Source: an uncultured Oceanisphaera sp. (GTDB lineage: Bacteria > Pseudomonadota > Gammaproteobacteria > Enterobacterales > Aeromonadaceae). From it: a stretch of DNA of 64,000 nt. The notes under the pieces are model-generated. The model was not told where the DNA came from, made no database searches, and saw only the letters and a list, made by a program, of their open reading frames with translations. Of the stretch, positions 36,442 to 46,624 are shown piece by piece (the stretch's first letter is position 1; each line of letters starts with the position of its first letter). The stretch covers positions 1-64,000 of the forward strand of contig NZ_CANLZU010000022.1 of NCBI RefSeq assembly GCF_947495715.1, read 5' to 3'. A program made the position numbers and the translations under genes.

Positions 36442-37371
36442 ATGAAGCTCAGTTTATTCGAGGCATTGCAAGGGACGCGACCGCTGGCCATCGTGGGCGC
36501 CATCAATGCCTACAGCGCCATGCAGGCCGAGCAGGCCGGGCACCAGGCACTGTATCTGTCCGGTGCCGGGGTGGCCAATGCCTCGTTCGGGTTGCCGGAT
36601 CTCGGCATGACCAGCCTGAGCGAGGTGCTGGAAGACGCTCGTCGCATCACGGCGGCCACAGAATTGCCCTTGCTGGTGGATGCGGACACCGGCTTCGGTG
36701 GTGCCTTCAACATCGCCCGTACCGTGCGGGAAATGGAGCGGGCCGGGGTGGCGGGCATTCATATCGAGGATCAGGTGGCGCAAAAACGCTGCGGGCACAG
36801 ACCCAACAAGGCCATTGTCCCGCGTGATGAAATGGTAGACAGGATCAGGGCGGCGGTAGATGCCCGCACCGACCCTCGCTTCGCCATCATGGCCCGCACC
36901 GATGCGCTGGCGGTGGAGGGCATGAACGGCGCCATCGATCGCGCCCTGGCCTGTGTGGCTGCCGGTGCCGACCTGATTTTTCCCGAGGCGATGGAAAGCC
37001 TGGATCAATACCGTCGCTTCTGCGAAGCGGTCCCCGTGCCGGTGCTGGCCAATATCACCGAATTCGGCAAGACCCCCTTGTTCGCTCAATCCGAACTGGC
37101 CGAGGCCGGCGTGGCCATGGTGCTGTATCCGCTGTCGGCGTTTCGGGCCATGAGCCGGGCCGCGGACATGGTCTATCGCCAGATCCTGACTCAGGGTCAT
37201 CAGCGTGATTTGCTGGCGCAGATGCAGACCCGGGAGCAGCTTTATCAGACCCTCGGCTATCATGATTACGAGGCCAGACTGGACGCCCTGTTCGAGCACT
37301 CGGCTCAAACCACACCGGCAGTTCCGGTAACCGGCGCTGCGGATGACCAACAAGGAGGCAAGCATGACTAA
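36442..37371 (+). CDS. prpB: 2-methylisocitrate lyase PrpB
   Basis: The 309-residue protein matches PrpB throughout: [28 protein letters not shown], the active-site loop [23 protein letters not shown] and ANITEFG. It splits 2-methylisocitrate to pyruvate and succinate in the methylcitrate cycle of propionate catabolism. The ATG at 36442 has AGGAG eight bases upstream. Its end overlaps the start of prpC by eight bases. Confidence 0.95.
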   Translation: MKLSLFEALQGTRPLAIVGAINAYSAMQAEQAGHQALYLSGAGVANASFGLPDLGMTSLSEVLEDARRITAATELPLLVDADTGFGGAFNIARTVREMERAGVAGIHIEDQVAQKRCGHRPNKAIVPRDEMVDRIRAAVDARTDPRFAIMARTDALAVEGMNGAIDRALACVAAGADLIFPEAMESLDQYRRFCEAVPVPVLANITEFGKTPLFAQSELAEAGVAMVLYPLSAFRAMSRAADMVYRQILTQGHQRDLLAQMQTREQLYQTLGYHDYEARLDALFEHSAQTTPAVPVTGAADDQQGGKHD

Positions 37372-38476
37372 CGCCGAAGGATTACGCGGCCAGACCGCCG
37401 GCCAAACGGCCCTGTGCACCGTGGGCAAAACCGGCTCCGGCCTGACCTATCGCGGTTATGATATTGCCGATCTGGCCGCTCATGCCCAGTTTGAAGAGGT
37501 GGCCTTTCTGCTGCTGAAGGCCTATCTGCCCAACCAGGGGGAGCTGGGCGCCTTCAAGACCCGGCTACGGGCCAATCGCGGTCTGCCGGCGGCGTTGCGT
37601 ACCGTGCTTGAACTGATACCGGCGTCGGCGCATCCGATGGACGTGCTGCGCACCGGTTGCTCCGTACTCGGCAATCTGGAAACCGAACACAAATTCGGCG
37701 AACAGCAGGAGGCGGCCGAACGTCTGCTGTCGCTGCTGCCCTCGATGCTCTGCTACTGGTATCGCTATGCGCATGACGGCGTGCGTATCGACACCGCCCT
37801 GGATGACGACAGCCTGGGCGGCCACTTTCTGCATATGCTGCGCGGCGAAGCACCGGCTGCGCTTGATGTGCGGGTGATGAACTGCTCGCTGGTGCTGTAT
37901 GCGGAGCACGAATTCAATGCCTCGACCTTTGCCGGTCGGGTCTGTGCCTCGACGCTGACCGACCTGCATTCGGCGGTGACCGCCGCCATCGGTACCCTGC
38001 GCGGCCCGCTGCATGGCGGCGCCAACGAGGCGGCGATGGCGATGATAGAGCAGTGGAGCGGGCCGGATGAGGCCGAAGCCGCGCTGCTGGAGATGCTCAA
38101 GCGAAAAGAGAAAGTCATGGGCTTCGGGCATGCGGTCTATACGGTGAAGGATCCGCGCAATGCGCTGATCAAACCCTGGGCCAAAAAGCTGAGTGAGGCG
38201 GCGGGCGACCGGGTCTTGTATCCGATCTCCGAGCGGGTAGAGGAGGTGATGTGGCGCGAGAAAAAACTGTTCGCCAACGCCGACTTCTATCACGCCTGCG
38301 CCTATCACTTCATGGGCATCCCGACCAAGCTGTTCACCCCGATTTTCGTGCTCAGCCGAGTCACCGGCTGGACCGCCCACATCATGGAGCAGCGCGCCCA
38401 CAACCGCATCATCCGGCCCAACGCCGATTATGTGGGTCCAGCCCCCCAGGAGTGGATACCAATAGAGGAGCGGTGA
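37364..38476 (+). CDS. prpC: 2-methylcitrate synthase PrpC
   Basis: The 370-residue citrate-synthase-family protein carries [15 protein letters not shown] at the N-terminus and the catalytic segments [13 protein letters not shown] and [16 protein letters not shown]. It condenses propionyl-CoA with oxaloacetate. The ATG at 37364 follows AAGGAGG and is preferred over 37343. It is translationally coupled to prpB. The next gene, prpD, is separated by repeat locus C. Confidence 0.95.
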   Translation: MTNAEGLRGQTAGQTALCTVGKTGSGLTYRGYDIADLAAHAQFEEVAFLLLKAYLPNQGELGAFKTRLRANRGLPAALRTVLELIPASAHPMDVLRTGCSVLGNLETEHKFGEQQEAAERLLSLLPSMLCYWYRYAHDGVRIDTALDDDSLGGHFLHMLRGEAPAALDVRVMNCSLVLYAEHEFNASTFAGRVCASTLTDLHSAVTAAIGTLRGPLHGGANEAAMAMIEQWSGPDEAEAALLEMLKRKEKVMGFGHAVYTVKDPRNALIKPWAKKLSEAAGDRVLYPISERVEEVMWREKKLFANADFYHACAYHFMGIPTKLFTPIFVLSRVTGWTAHIMEQRAHNRIIRPNADYVGPAPQEWIPIEER

Positions 38477-38480
38477 TAAT

Positions 38481-38648
38481 ACTGGGGACTGGGGACTGGG
38501 GACTGGGGACTGGGGACTGGGGATTAGCTGTAGGTTGGCGATGAGCGAAGCGAATCCCAACATGGATGCCGGCGACGGAAGCGTTGGGACTCATGCTTCG
38601 TCCCAACCTACGCTCCCTAATCCCTAATCCCTAATCCCTAATCCCTAT
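38481..38648. repeat. Inverted GTAG hairpins flanked by two seven-base arrays (locus C)
   Basis: Left array: six units of ACTGGGG (38481-38522). Hairpin 1: GTAG at 38530 followed by GTTGG...CCCAAC (38534-38561), containing GAGCGAAGCGAA. Hairpin 2 is the inverted form (38583-38611), ending CCTAC. Right array: five units of TCCCTAA, the last altered (38614-38648). This is BIME architecture placed between two genes of the prp operon. Confidence 0.75.
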
Positions 38649-38681
38649 TCCCCAATCCCGGCTTTTAAAAAGGAACACATC

Positions 38682-40133
38682 ATGAGTACCAATGTTGAGC
38701 TGAACCAGCGACCCGAGCCCGATCGATTGCTGGTCACCATCGCCGGTTATGTGATCGATACCGAGATCACTTCGGATGAGGCCTATCACACCGCCCGCCA
38801 CTGTCTGGCCGATACCCTGGGTTGTGGCCTGTTGGCGCTGCGCTTTCCCGAATGCACCAAGCATCTTGGGCCCTTGGTGCCGGGCACTACGGTACAACAC
38901 GGCGCCCGGGTGCCCGGTACTTCCCACGAGCTGGACCCGGTCACCGCCGCCTTCAACATTGGCTGTCTCATTCGCTGGCTGGACTTCAACGATACCTGGC
39001 TGGCGGCCGAGTGGGGCCATCCCTCCGACAACCTGGGCGGCATTCTCGCCACCGCCGATTATCTGAGCCGGGTGGCGGTAGCGGAGGGTAAAGCGCCACT
39101 GACCATGCGCGATGTGCTCACCGCCATGATCAAGGCGCACGAAATTCAGGGCGTGCTGGCGCTGGAAAATAGCTTTAACCGGGTGGGGCTGGATCATGTG
39201 CTGCTGGTGCGGGTGGCCTCCACCGCGGTGATCACCCACCTGCTGGGCGGCAGCCGCGAGCAGATTATCGACGCCCTGTCCCAGGCCTGGGCCGACGGCG
39301 GCGCCCTGCGGACCTACCGCCATGCGCCCAACGCCGGCTCGCGCAAGTCCTGGGCGGCGGGGGATGCTACCGCCCGTGCCGTGCGACTGGCCATGATCAC
39401 CATGCAGGGCGAAATGGGCCTGCCTTCGGTTCTCACGGCGCCAACATGGGGGTTTTATGACGTGCTGTTCAAGGGCGAGGCGTTCAAGGTCAAGCAGCCC
39501 TTCGGTAGCTACGTGATGGAAAACGTGCTGTTCAAGCTCAGCTTTCCCGCCGAATTTCATGCCCAGACCGCGGTGGAGTGTGCGGTGTTGCTGCACCCGC
39601 AGGTGAAGGATCGAATTGAAGACATAGACCGTATTCAAATCAGCACCCACGAGTCGGCCATTCGCATCATCTCCAAGGCGGGTCAGCTTGCCAACCCGGC
39701 GGACCGGGATCATTGCCTGCAGTACATGGTGGCGGTGCCACTGCTTTATGGCGATTTGATGGCCGAACACTATGAAGACGACGTTCACCGTGCCGATCCC
39801 CGCATCGATGCCCTGCGCAACAAAATGGAAATAGTGGAAGAGCCGCGCTACAGCGCCGACTACCTTGAAGCCGACAAGCGCTCCATCGCCAACGCCATTC
39901 AGGTGTTCTTCACGGACGGCAGCCACACCGACAAGGTGGCGGTGGAATATCCCATCGGCCATCGTCGCCGCCGGGCCGAGGCGATACCGGTGCTGGAGCA
40001 GAAGTTCATGCAGAACCTGCAAACCCGCTTTCCGCCGGCGCGCTGCCGGCACATTCTGGCATTGTGTCTCGATCAACGGCGGCTTGAGGCTACCTCGGTC
40101 AACGACTTCATGGCGTTGTTCGTGATCAACTGA
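38682..40133 (+). CDS. prpD: 2-methylcitrate dehydratase PrpD
   Basis: The 483-residue MmgE/PrpD-family protein has the usual length and the segments [60 protein letters not shown] and [20 protein letters not shown]. It dehydrates 2-methylcitrate to 2-methylaconitate, completing prpBCD. No acnD/prpF is present, so the PrpD route is used. An AAAAGGAA ribosome site precedes the ATG. A 205-base repeat gap separates it from prpC; readthrough or a separate promoter must serve it. Confidence 0.94.
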   Translation: MSTNVELNQRPEPDRLLVTIAGYVIDTEITSDEAYHTARHCLADTLGCGLLALRFPECTKHLGPLVPGTTVQHGARVPGTSHELDPVTAAFNIGCLIRWLDFNDTWLAAEWGHPSDNLGGILATADYLSRVAVAEGKAPLTMRDVLTAMIKAHEIQGVLALENSFNRVGLDHVLLVRVASTAVITHLLGGSREQIIDALSQAWADGGALRTYRHAPNAGSRKSWAAGDATARAVRLAMITMQGEMGLPSVLTAPTWGFYDVLFKGEAFKVKQPFGSYVMENVLFKLSFPAEFHAQTAVECAVLLHPQVKDRIEDIDRIQISTHESAIRIISKAGQLANPADRDHCLQYMVAVPLLYGDLMAEHYEDDVHRADPRIDALRNKMEIVEEPRYSADYLEADKRSIANAIQVFFTDGSHTDKVAVEYPIGHRRRRAEAIPVLEQKFMQNLQTRFPPARCRHILALCLDQRRLEATSVNDFMALFVIN

Positions 40134-40185
40134 GAAGCTCCGGCCAGCGGGCATGGCTCGCTGCATAAAGTGCCAAATGAACCGT

Positions 40186-40208
40186 CACCGCCTTGGTGGC
40201 GTTTTTTT
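40186..40208 (+). terminator. Terminator of prpBCD
   Basis: A short GC-rich stem (CGCC/GGCG with flanking pairs) is followed by seven T, about 50 bases after the prpD stop. Confidence 0.7.
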
Positions 40209-40240
40209 GTTTCCAATCAGAGCCCGTTTTGGACATAAAG

Positions 40241-40256
40241 TGTGATGGATATCACG
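40241..40256 (+). promoter_or_regulatory. CRP-like binding site upstream of the NCS1 permease
   Basis: TGTGATGGATATCACG fits TGTGA-N6-TCACA at 9 of 10 fixed positions. It lies about 140 bases before the permease ATG in a strongly AT-rich promoter region (40210-40394), suggesting cAMP-CRP control. Confidence 0.6.
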
Positions 40257-40394
40257 TAGATAAATGTAAACAAAATATTAGGTTTGTCGTTAACGAAATT
40301 ATTGTTAATTTGTTAATCTAATTTCCGGCGTATTGTTTACATTGTGTCGGGTGGTGCAACATTATTATCACAGCAGTAAACAGGGAGCATCCTT

Positions 40395-41750
40395 ATGGCT
40401 GTACACGAAATGAACAATCCCGAGCTGATGCCGTCTACGGATAAAGACAGGGACATCAATATCTGGGACTTCACCATGCTCTGGGCGGGCATGACCATCA
40501 ACATGGGCGCCTTTACCATGGGTGCCCAGCTGTATCCGGGACTGTCTCCCTGGACCATCATCGGTGCCATACTGGCCGCCTATGCCATAGTGACCACCAT
40601 CCTGATCCTGGCCGGTGATATCGGTCTGCGTTACGGTATTCCCTTCGCCGTTTATATCCGTGGTTGCTTCGGCTACCAGGGCGCCAAGATTCCGGCGGCC
40701 TTCCGCGCCATTCCTGCCTGTTTCTGGTTTGGCTTTCAGACATGGGTCGCGGCCGTTGCCATCGGCAAGGTACTGGAAATGTGGATTGGTTATACCAATA
40801 CCACCATTCTCATCCTGATCTTCGGGGTACTGCAGGTCATCAATGCCATCTACGGCATGAAAGCCATGGCCAAATTCGACTGGGTCGCCATTCCGGCACT
40901 GACCATACTGATTGGCCTGGTCACCTTCTGGCTGCTGCAGACCAACAACGCCACCATAGGTGACGTGCTGGCTGCGCCGTCGCTGGATGACGGGTCTTTC
41001 TGGTTCGCCGTCATGGCCATCGCCGGCATCTGGATCACCATGGGTCTGAACAGCCCGGACATGACCCGCAAGCTGGAACGCTCTCGTGACCACAGCAGCA
41101 AGAATTTCTTCATCCGTAACCGCAAGCCCTTTTTCGCCCAGATCACCGGCCTTATCGTGATTGGCTCCGGTATCCTGATGGTAGGCATGATCGGCGGCAT
41201 TCTCACCGGCACCTGGGACCCTATCGAGATCGTACTGAACTCCATGAGCTCGCCCATCGTACTGATCCTGAGCATGATCACCATCGCCTTTGCCCAGTGG
41301 TCCACCAACACCGCGGCCAACCTGATGCCGTCCGCGCTTATCCTGATGAATGTGTTTCCCCGACTGAAGTTCGGGCAGGGTGTGGCTATCTCCGGCGCCA
41401 TCGGCCTGCTGATGATGCCCTGGGTGTTTGCCGACAACCTGCTGTGGTTCAGCGTTATTACTTCCGGTTTGCTGGGCCCGGTGGCGGGTATCATGCTGGC
41501 CGACTTCTACCTGCTGCGCCGCGGTCAGTTGAACGTGAACGACTTCTATGACCCCAAAGGACCCTTTGTTTACCAGAACAACTACAACCTGCGGGCCTTC
41601 CTGGTCTATGGCCTGTCTTTTGTCTGCAGCCTGGTGTTCATCGACATGGCGTTCTTCGTCGGTCTGGTAGTGAGTGTGGTGGGTTATTATCTGCTGATGA
41701 AGCCGATTGCCCGTCCTGCCGGTGAAACTGCAGTTCCCGCACAATCCTGA
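40395..41750 (+). CDS. NCS1-family nucleobase/cation symporter (CodB-like)
   Basis: The 451-residue protein has about twelve predicted helices. The N-terminus DINIWDFTMLWAGMTINMGAF, then YGIPFAVYIRGCFGYQGAKIP and QWSTNTAANLMPSALI, match the cytosine/allantoin permease family. It imports a nucleobase or hydantoin-like compound; the substrate cannot be set from sequence. GGGAG precedes the ATG, a CRP-like site lies upstream and a strong terminator follows. Confidence 0.85.
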   Translation: MAVHEMNNPELMPSTDKDRDINIWDFTMLWAGMTINMGAFTMGAQLYPGLSPWTIIGAILAAYAIVTTILILAGDIGLRYGIPFAVYIRGCFGYQGAKIPAAFRAIPACFWFGFQTWVAAVAIGKVLEMWIGYTNTTILILIFGVLQVINAIYGMKAMAKFDWVAIPALTILIGLVTFWLLQTNNATIGDVLAAPSLDDGSFWFAVMAIAGIWITMGLNSPDMTRKLERSRDHSSKNFFIRNRKPFFAQITGLIVIGSGILMVGMIGGILTGTWDPIEIVLNSMSSPIVLILSMITIAFAQWSTNTAANLMPSALILMNVFPRLKFGQGVAISGAIGLLMMPWVFADNLLWFSVITSGLLGPVAGIMLADFYLLRRGQLNVNDFYDPKGPFVYQNNYNLRAFLVYGLSFVCSLVFIDMAFFVGLVVSVVGYYLLMKPIARPAGETAVPAQS

Positions 41751-41780
41751 ATCTCAAGCATTAAGCATTGATTGTATCTT

Positions 41781-41805
41781 GGCCCCTTGTGGGGCCTTTT
41801 TTTTT
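41781..41805 (+). terminator. Rho-independent terminator of the NCS1 permease gene
   Basis: GGCCCC, TTGT, GGGGCC followed by nine T, 30 bases after the stop and immediately before the convergent torD stop. Confidence 0.92.
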
Positions 41806-41807
41806 GC

Positions 41808-42455
41808 TCAGGGCTGTTGGCAAAAGGCCGTCACCAGAGCCAGCAGCGCCGGATAGACGTCGCTGGCGGTGTCGGTGTTTTTGGCGCGATGGCTCAGCTC
41901 GGGCAGCCAGCCGGCCAGCTCCTGGTGTACGAACAGCTTGAGATCGGCTTCGGCCTCCGGCGAAGGCGCCAGTGCCAGGCGGCGATAGCCTTCGGCCAGA
42001 TAATCCAGCATCACCGCCAGATGATCCGGCGGCTCTTTGAAGTCGCCATCCACCGCATAACCCGCCGCCGCCAGCCGCTGCTGCATGCGCTGGGCGGCAG
42101 GGCCATTGAAGGTGCCCTTGTCCTGATACAGCGAGGCATAGGGTGCGGGGCTGTGGCGGGCATCGCTCAGAAACAGGCCGGCGAAGTCGGCGGCCAGTTC
42201 CAGCCTGGGGTGTTCCAGCAATGCCAGGGTGCCGATGGCCTGATGCAGCCGTTTGGCCGGTTCGGACAGCGTCGGCTGCAGGGCCAGTTCATCCAGCAGG
42301 GGGTTGGCGTCGCCGGCCTGGTAGGCTTGCAGCTCGGCCTCGTTCAACTCTTTCGACAGCAGGGTCGAAAACCACTGGCACAGCAAGGCCTGCTGCTGCC
42401 AGTATTCGGTTTCCGAGAGGGGCAGGCTGTCGCCTGCCGCGGTATTGTGTGTCAT
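41808..42455 (-). CDS. torD: TorD, chaperone for TMAO reductase
   Basis: The 215-residue helical protein of the TorD/DmsD family contains LELAADFAGLFLSDARHSPAPYASLY and FKEPPDHLAVMLDYLAEGY, the conserved segments of these chaperones. It binds the TorA Tat signal and helps insert the molybdenum cofactor. Its ATG overlaps the torA stop by one base (TAATG), so the two are made together. Confidence 0.93.
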   Translation of the reverse strand: MTHNTAAGDSLPLSETEYWQQQALLCQWFSTLLSKELNEAELQAYQAGDANPLLDELALQPTLSEPAKRLHQAIGTLALLEHPRLELAADFAGLFLSDARHSPAPYASLYQDKGTFNGPAAQRMQQRLAAAGYAVDGDFKEPPDHLAVMLDYLAEGYRRLALAPSPEAEADLKLFVHQELAGWLPELSHRAKNTDTASDVYPALLALVTAFCQQP

Positions 42456-44923
42456 TAAATTTCCACCATTTCAGGACCACCAAAGGACGTCACGGCCGGC
42501 ACGGGGCCGGTGAATTTCTCGATTTCCACCAGACAGGTGTTGGCGCTGGGCGCCTGGGCCAGTCTGGAGGTGCCCACATCCAGGGTCAGGGTGTTGGGAT
42601 CGCCATAGGTGTCGAGCGCGCCTATGCCGGCGTCGGTGGGGCCGTACCAGGCGCCTTCGTGAATGCGGATCACCCCGGACGGAAAACGATCCGATACCCG
42701 GGCACCGGCCAGCAGCTGGCCCCGGCCATTGAATACCCGCACCAGGTCGCCGTCGCTGATGCCGCGCGCTTCGGCGTCGGCGGGGCTCAGGTATACCGGC
42801 TCCCGGCCCTGCACCGCATAGGTGGCGCGATATTCGTCGGACTCGCACATCTGGGAGTGCAGTCGCTGATCCGGGTGCACCGATTGCAGCCACAGCGGGT
42901 ATTGATCCGAGCCAGGACCACCATGAGAACGCTCGGTCTTTTCCATCCATACCGGGTGGGACTTGCAGTCTTCGTAGCCGTAGTTGCCGATCTTGCGGCT
43001 GCTGATCTCGATAAAGCCGGAGGGGGTGCCCACGGCGTTGACTTCCGGGTCTTCCCTGAAGGCGGCATGGCGCACCCAGGTGCTGCCTTCACCGAAGTCC
43101 ACATAGCCCTGTTCCCAGAATTCATCGAACTCGGGCATGGGGTAGCTGCCTTCGTTGGCGGCCTTGCATTCGTTGTAGAGCTGGGCCAGCCACTGGCGCT
43201 CGTCCTTGCCTTGAGTGTATTCCTCATGGCGGCCGAAACGGCGGCACAGACCGGTGAAAATATCGAAGTCGCTGCGGGAATGGAACAGCGGGTCCACCAG
43301 CTTGTGCATGGCCAGCAGGCCACGCTTGGCGTAGGAGCCATAGATGTCGATGTCGTTGCGCTCGAACTGGGTACAGGCCGGCAGCACCAGATCCGAGAAG
43401 CGGCAGGTGGCGTTCCAGGAGTAATCGATGGTGACCACGGTTTCCAGTTTGCGGAACGCCTGTTTCATGCGGTTGTGATCCTGGTGATGGTGCCAGGGGT
43501 TACAACCGCTGAAGATACACATTTTCACATCGGGGAAGGTAACGTCACCGCCGTTGTACTGGATTTTTCCGCCCGGCTCGAGTAAACAGTCGATCCAGCG
43601 AGCCACCGGAATGATGCGGCTGGCGCCCTTGAAGTCGTTGTTGTCGTGCAACGGTTTCTTGCCCGGATCCAGGTTGCGGGGAAAGCCGCCCGGGGCGCTG
43701 GCGCCGGTGGCCGGTACGCCGATGGAGCTGTAGTGGTGGGCATAGCTGATGCCGCCGCCGGGCAGGCCAATCTGGCCCAGCATGGCCGCTATTACGGCAC
43801 CGGCCCAGTAGGGCTGCTCGCCATGCTGCTGGCGCTGAATGGCCCAGCCAAACATCAGCTGGGTGCGATCACTCGCCAGCTGGCGGGCGAATTCGCGAAT
43901 GCGGTCGGCCTCGATGCCGCAGATGGCCGCCGCCCATTCGGGGGTTCTTTCCACCTTGTCTTCGGTCTTGCCCAGCACATAGTCGATAAAGGGCTCGAAA
44001 CCCAGGGTGTAGGTACCGAGGAAACTCTTGTCGTACAGTTCTTCCTTGTACAGGGTATGGGCGATGGCCAGCATGAAGGCCACGTCGCTCTGGGGGTTGA
44101 TGTAGAGCTGTTCGCAGCCCAGGTAGGCCTGGGTCTTGGTTTGTACCGGATCGACGCTGAGCACCTTGATGCTGCCGTCGGCGATTTTGGCTTTGAGCTG
44201 TTCCAGATAGCCGTAGGACTGGTGGGTTTCGCAGTTCCAGCCGACCTGCAGGTTCTTGAACGGATCGTTGGCCCACAGCACCAGGGTCTTGGTGTGCTCC
44301 AGGATCAGCGGCCAGGAGGTGCCCTGATCGTACACTTCGGTAGAGCCCAGCACATAGGGCATGATCACCTGGCCGGCACCGGTGGAGTAGTCGCCGACCT
44401 TGCTGACGAAGTTGCCGTGCAGGTTGACCCCCCGCTGCATGTGACTGCCGCAACTGTGGAACTGGCCGGTCTGGCGCCAGCCGGTGGCGCCGGCATACAG
44501 CGCCCAGGGGCCGTATTGGGTTTGAGTGCGTTCCAGCTCTTCATGGAACAGATCCAGCGCCTCGTCCCAGGTCAGGCGCACAAAGCGGTTGTCGCCTCTT
44601 TGAGTGCGATCGCTGTTCTCGCGGTTTTTCAGCCAGTCCAGCCGCGCCATGGGGTAACGAATACGGGAAGGGTTATAGATCAGCCCCTTGATGCCGTTCA
44701 GCATGTCGGTGGGGTGCTTGTCGAGCTCAAAGGCCTTGACCTCGCTGACCACGCCGCCCTTCACCAGCGCCTTGAAGGCGCCCCAGTGTGAGCCGGCCAT
44801 CTTCCAGCTGCCCTCGGCTGACACCGCCGCTTCGGCCGTGCGCACCAGCAGGCTTTGACCGATCAGGGCCGCTGCCGAGCTGGCGGCCAGTCCCTTGAGA
44901 AAATGTCTGCGTGAAATTGCCAT
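42455..44923 (-). CDS. torA: Trimethylamine-N-oxide reductase TorA
   Basis: The 822-residue enzyme has a Tat signal (SRRHFLK, cleavage near residue 32) and a molybdopterin bis-MGD oxidoreductase fold. The segment GDYSTGAGQ near residue 180 carries the serine that binds molybdenum in DMSO/TMAO reductases. No iron-sulfur cysteine motif is at the N-terminus, as expected. The periplasmic terminal reductase takes electrons from TorC. It lies 25 bases after torC. Confidence 0.95.
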   Translation of the reverse strand: MAISRRHFLKGLAASSAAALIGQSLLVRTAEAAVSAEGSWKMAGSHWGAFKALVKGGVVSEVKAFELDKHPTDMLNGIKGLIYNPSRIRYPMARLDWLKNRENSDRTQRGDNRFVRLTWDEALDLFHEELERTQTQYGPWALYAGATGWRQTGQFHSCGSHMQRGVNLHGNFVSKVGDYSTGAGQVIMPYVLGSTEVYDQGTSWPLILEHTKTLVLWANDPFKNLQVGWNCETHQSYGYLEQLKAKIADGSIKVLSVDPVQTKTQAYLGCEQLYINPQSDVAFMLAIAHTLYKEELYDKSFLGTYTLGFEPFIDYVLGKTEDKVERTPEWAAAICGIEADRIREFARQLASDRTQLMFGWAIQRQQHGEQPYWAGAVIAAMLGQIGLPGGGISYAHHYSSIGVPATGASAPGGFPRNLDPGKKPLHDNNDFKGASRIIPVARWIDCLLEPGGKIQYNGGDVTFPDVKMCIFSGCNPWHHHQDHNRMKQAFRKLETVVTIDYSWNATCRFSDLVLPACTQFERNDIDIYGSYAKRGLLAMHKLVDPLFHSRSDFDIFTGLCRRFGRHEEYTQGKDERQWLAQLYNECKAANEGSYPMPEFDEFWEQGYVDFGEGSTWVRHAAFREDPEVNAVGTPSGFIEISSRKIGNYGYEDCKSHPVWMEKTERSHGGPGSDQYPLWLQSVHPDQRLHSQMCESDEYRATYAVQGREPVYLSPADAEARGISDGDLVRVFNGRGQLLAGARVSDRFPSGVIRIHEGAWYGPTDAGIGALDTYGDPNTLTLDVGTSRLAQAPSANTCLVEIEKFTGPVPAVTSFGGPEMVEI

Positions 44924-44947
44924 ATTCTTTGCCTCGTCAACTCGTGA

Positions 44948-46135
44948 TCAGTGTGCGCCGTCGGAATAGTCGGACGAATGTTTCTGCAGGTACTTGAGCA
45001 CCAGCGCCTGGGTATCGGCATCCATGTTGGTAAAGCCGACCATACCGGCAAACATGCCCGGCCAGGTATTGGCGTCAAAGTGGGCTTCGGCCGGTTGGGA
45101 GTGACACACGCTGCAAGCGCTGCGATAGGTATCCCGGGCATAGCCCCAGATGTCTTCGGCTTCCGGCAGCAGGGCACCGGGCTGGGTCCACAGGGCCACT
45201 TCTACCTGTTCCCAGGGCAGGCCGGTCATCTCGTCGACCCTGGCTTCACTGACTAACTGCACCAGACTTTCGTCCTGGGCTATTTCTTTTTCCAGTACCA
45301 GGCTGGTGATGTTCATGCCGAAGTCTTCATACAGCACGCGGCCAAAACCACGGGTCTTGCGCCAGGCCGGTACCAGCAGTTTGACGCTGTCGCCGTTTTC
45401 TTCCAGCAGTTTGACCGGGCTGGCCGCTTCCAGCTCACCGGCTTCCTGGGTCAGCTCGGGGTCCAGATACAGGGTGACCGCCTTCACGGTGTAGTAGCTG
45501 CCGCCTTCATCCGGGCTCAGCCCCTGGGCACGCTGCTCCAGCTGGTCGAGCGCCGGATCCTTGAAGGTCATCTGCTCCGGCAGCTGGTGGGCAATGCCCT
45601 TGTGACAATCGAGGCAGCTCTGGTCGCGCTCGGCGGCAGGCTTCATGAAGCGCTTGGCCTTGTCGGACATCACGTCCCAGTTCATGCTGTTGTAATCGTG
45701 ACAGTTACGGCATTCCAGCGAGCCGTTGGCCGAGAAACGGGCCCATTCGTGCTGGGCCAGTTCCAGCCGTTTATCGAGGAACTTTTCCCGGGTGTCGATG
45801 GTGCCGAACACCTTGCCCCAGACTTCCTTGCTGGCCTGCATCTTGCGGGCAATCTTGTTGGTCCAGTTGTGCGGTACATGGCAGTCGGGGCAGGTCGCGC
45901 GTACGCCGGAGCGGTTGGACCAGTGAATGGTTTCCTGCAGCTCCTGATAGACGTTGTTCTCCATTTCATGACAGCCGATACAGAATTCTTCGGTATTGGT
46001 GACTTCCAGCGCGGTGTTGAAACCGCCCCAGAAAATGACGCCGGCCACAAAGCCGCCCAGGGTCAGCACGCCCAGGCTGATATGCACCGGGGGGCGCTTG
46101 AGGGTATTCCAGATTTTTTTCAATAAGGTCAGCAT
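44948..46135 (-). CDS. torC: Pentaheme c-type cytochrome TorC
   Basis: The 395-residue protein is anchored by one N-terminal helix (about 18-38). It has four NapC/NirT-type heme sites, CIGCH (52), CPDCH (82), CRNCH (142) and CLDCH (174), and a fifth in the C-terminal domain, CSVCH (341). It moves electrons from menaquinol to TorA. The gene is second in torECAD. Confidence 0.95.
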   Translation of the reverse strand: MLTLLKKIWNTLKRPPVHISLGVLTLGGFVAGVIFWGGFNTALEVTNTEEFCIGCHEMENNVYQELQETIHWSNRSGVRATCPDCHVPHNWTNKIARKMQASKEVWGKVFGTIDTREKFLDKRLELAQHEWARFSANGSLECRNCHDYNSMNWDVMSDKAKRFMKPAAERDQSCLDCHKGIAHQLPEQMTFKDPALDQLEQRAQGLSPDEGGSYYTVKAVTLYLDPELTQEAGELEAASPVKLLEENGDSVKLLVPAWRKTRGFGRVLYEDFGMNITSLVLEKEIAQDESLVQLVSEARVDEMTGLPWEQVEVALWTQPGALLPEAEDIWGYARDTYRSACSVCHSQPAEAHFDANTWPGMFAGMVGFTNMDADTQALVLKYLQKHSSDYSDGAH

Positions 46136-46171
46136 GGCGATTCTCGCGTCAGGGTCGAAGGGACATTGGGA

Positions 46172-46342
46172 TCAGGCACCGTGCCCGGGTGGACCGAAAA
46201 AGATCTGCAGCATCCAGACAATAAAGCCGTACCCGCCCACCGTCATCACGCTGAGCAGGGGGAAGAAAACCGCGGTAATCAACAGAAAGGTCAGCCATTC
46301 CCGACGACGGGAGTGGGCTGGAGGGGGAGGAGTCTTGTTCAT
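46172..46342 (-). CDS. torE: TorE/NapE-family small membrane protein
   Basis: A 56-residue product, MNKTPPPPAHSRRREWLTFL followed by a single helix (LLITAVFFPLLSVMTVGGYG) and ending in IFFGPPGHGA. This is the NapE/TorE pattern of a short charged N-terminus, one membrane helix and a GPPG end. It is the first gene of torECAD, 36 bases before torC. Its exact role in TMAO respiration is not established. Confidence 0.88.
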   Translation of the reverse strand: MNKTPPPPAHSRRREWLTFLLITAVFFPLLSVMTVGGYGFIVWMLQIFFGPPGHGA

Positions 46343-46516
46343 GGTGATGTCCCTTGACGTTCCGGAGCCGGTGTTTTGCTGGTGAGCGTAATACTCGAAG
46401 GTATTGCCTGTTTCGCATTAAGAACGGCATGCGATCAGCAGTAGGTGGATACTAACAATGATAGTCGGAAGTATCGTTGATCGTGGTCAAGACAGAGGAA
46501 CATTATGAACCGGCTC

Positions 46517-46579
46517 GACCCGGTTTATGTATGTTAACGGCTGCCCTGCAGGGGCGTGTGATTGCCAAAGGGGTCTTTT
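46517..46579 (+). ncRNA. Candidate structured leader of the purine permease gene
   Basis: GACCC (46517-46521) can pair with GGGTC (46571-46575), followed by TTTT. Inside are GGC/GCC (46539-46541 with 46564-46566) and a CCC/GGG hairpin around TGCA, joined by two unpaired segments. The position ahead of an NCS2 purine permease fits a riboswitch, for example the xanthine (NMT1) class, but I cannot confirm a consensus. The divergent 46343-46624 region also holds the torE promoter. Confidence 0.3.
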
Positions 46580-46624
46580 ACATCGATAATTTCAGGCTCT
46601 CTTATTCATACAGTAGATCCCTCT

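Noticed and set aside
38631..40166. Long minus-strand open frame opposite prpD
   Set aside because: It is antisense to prpD, runs through the repeat and has no family similarity.
40368..41744. Long minus-strand open frame opposite the NCS1 permease
   Set aside because: Composition (Gln, His, Gly, Asp) fits the reverse of membrane-protein codons; the permease is certain.
46149..46430. A 93-codon minus-strand frame over torE
   Set aside because: It is out of frame with the NapE/TorE reading frame, lacks a membrane helix and has no ribosome site.
46495..46512. TorR box in the torE upstream region
   Set aside because: Only a partial GTTCAT-type match is present on the minus strand; no direct repeat of the tor box consensus could be supported.
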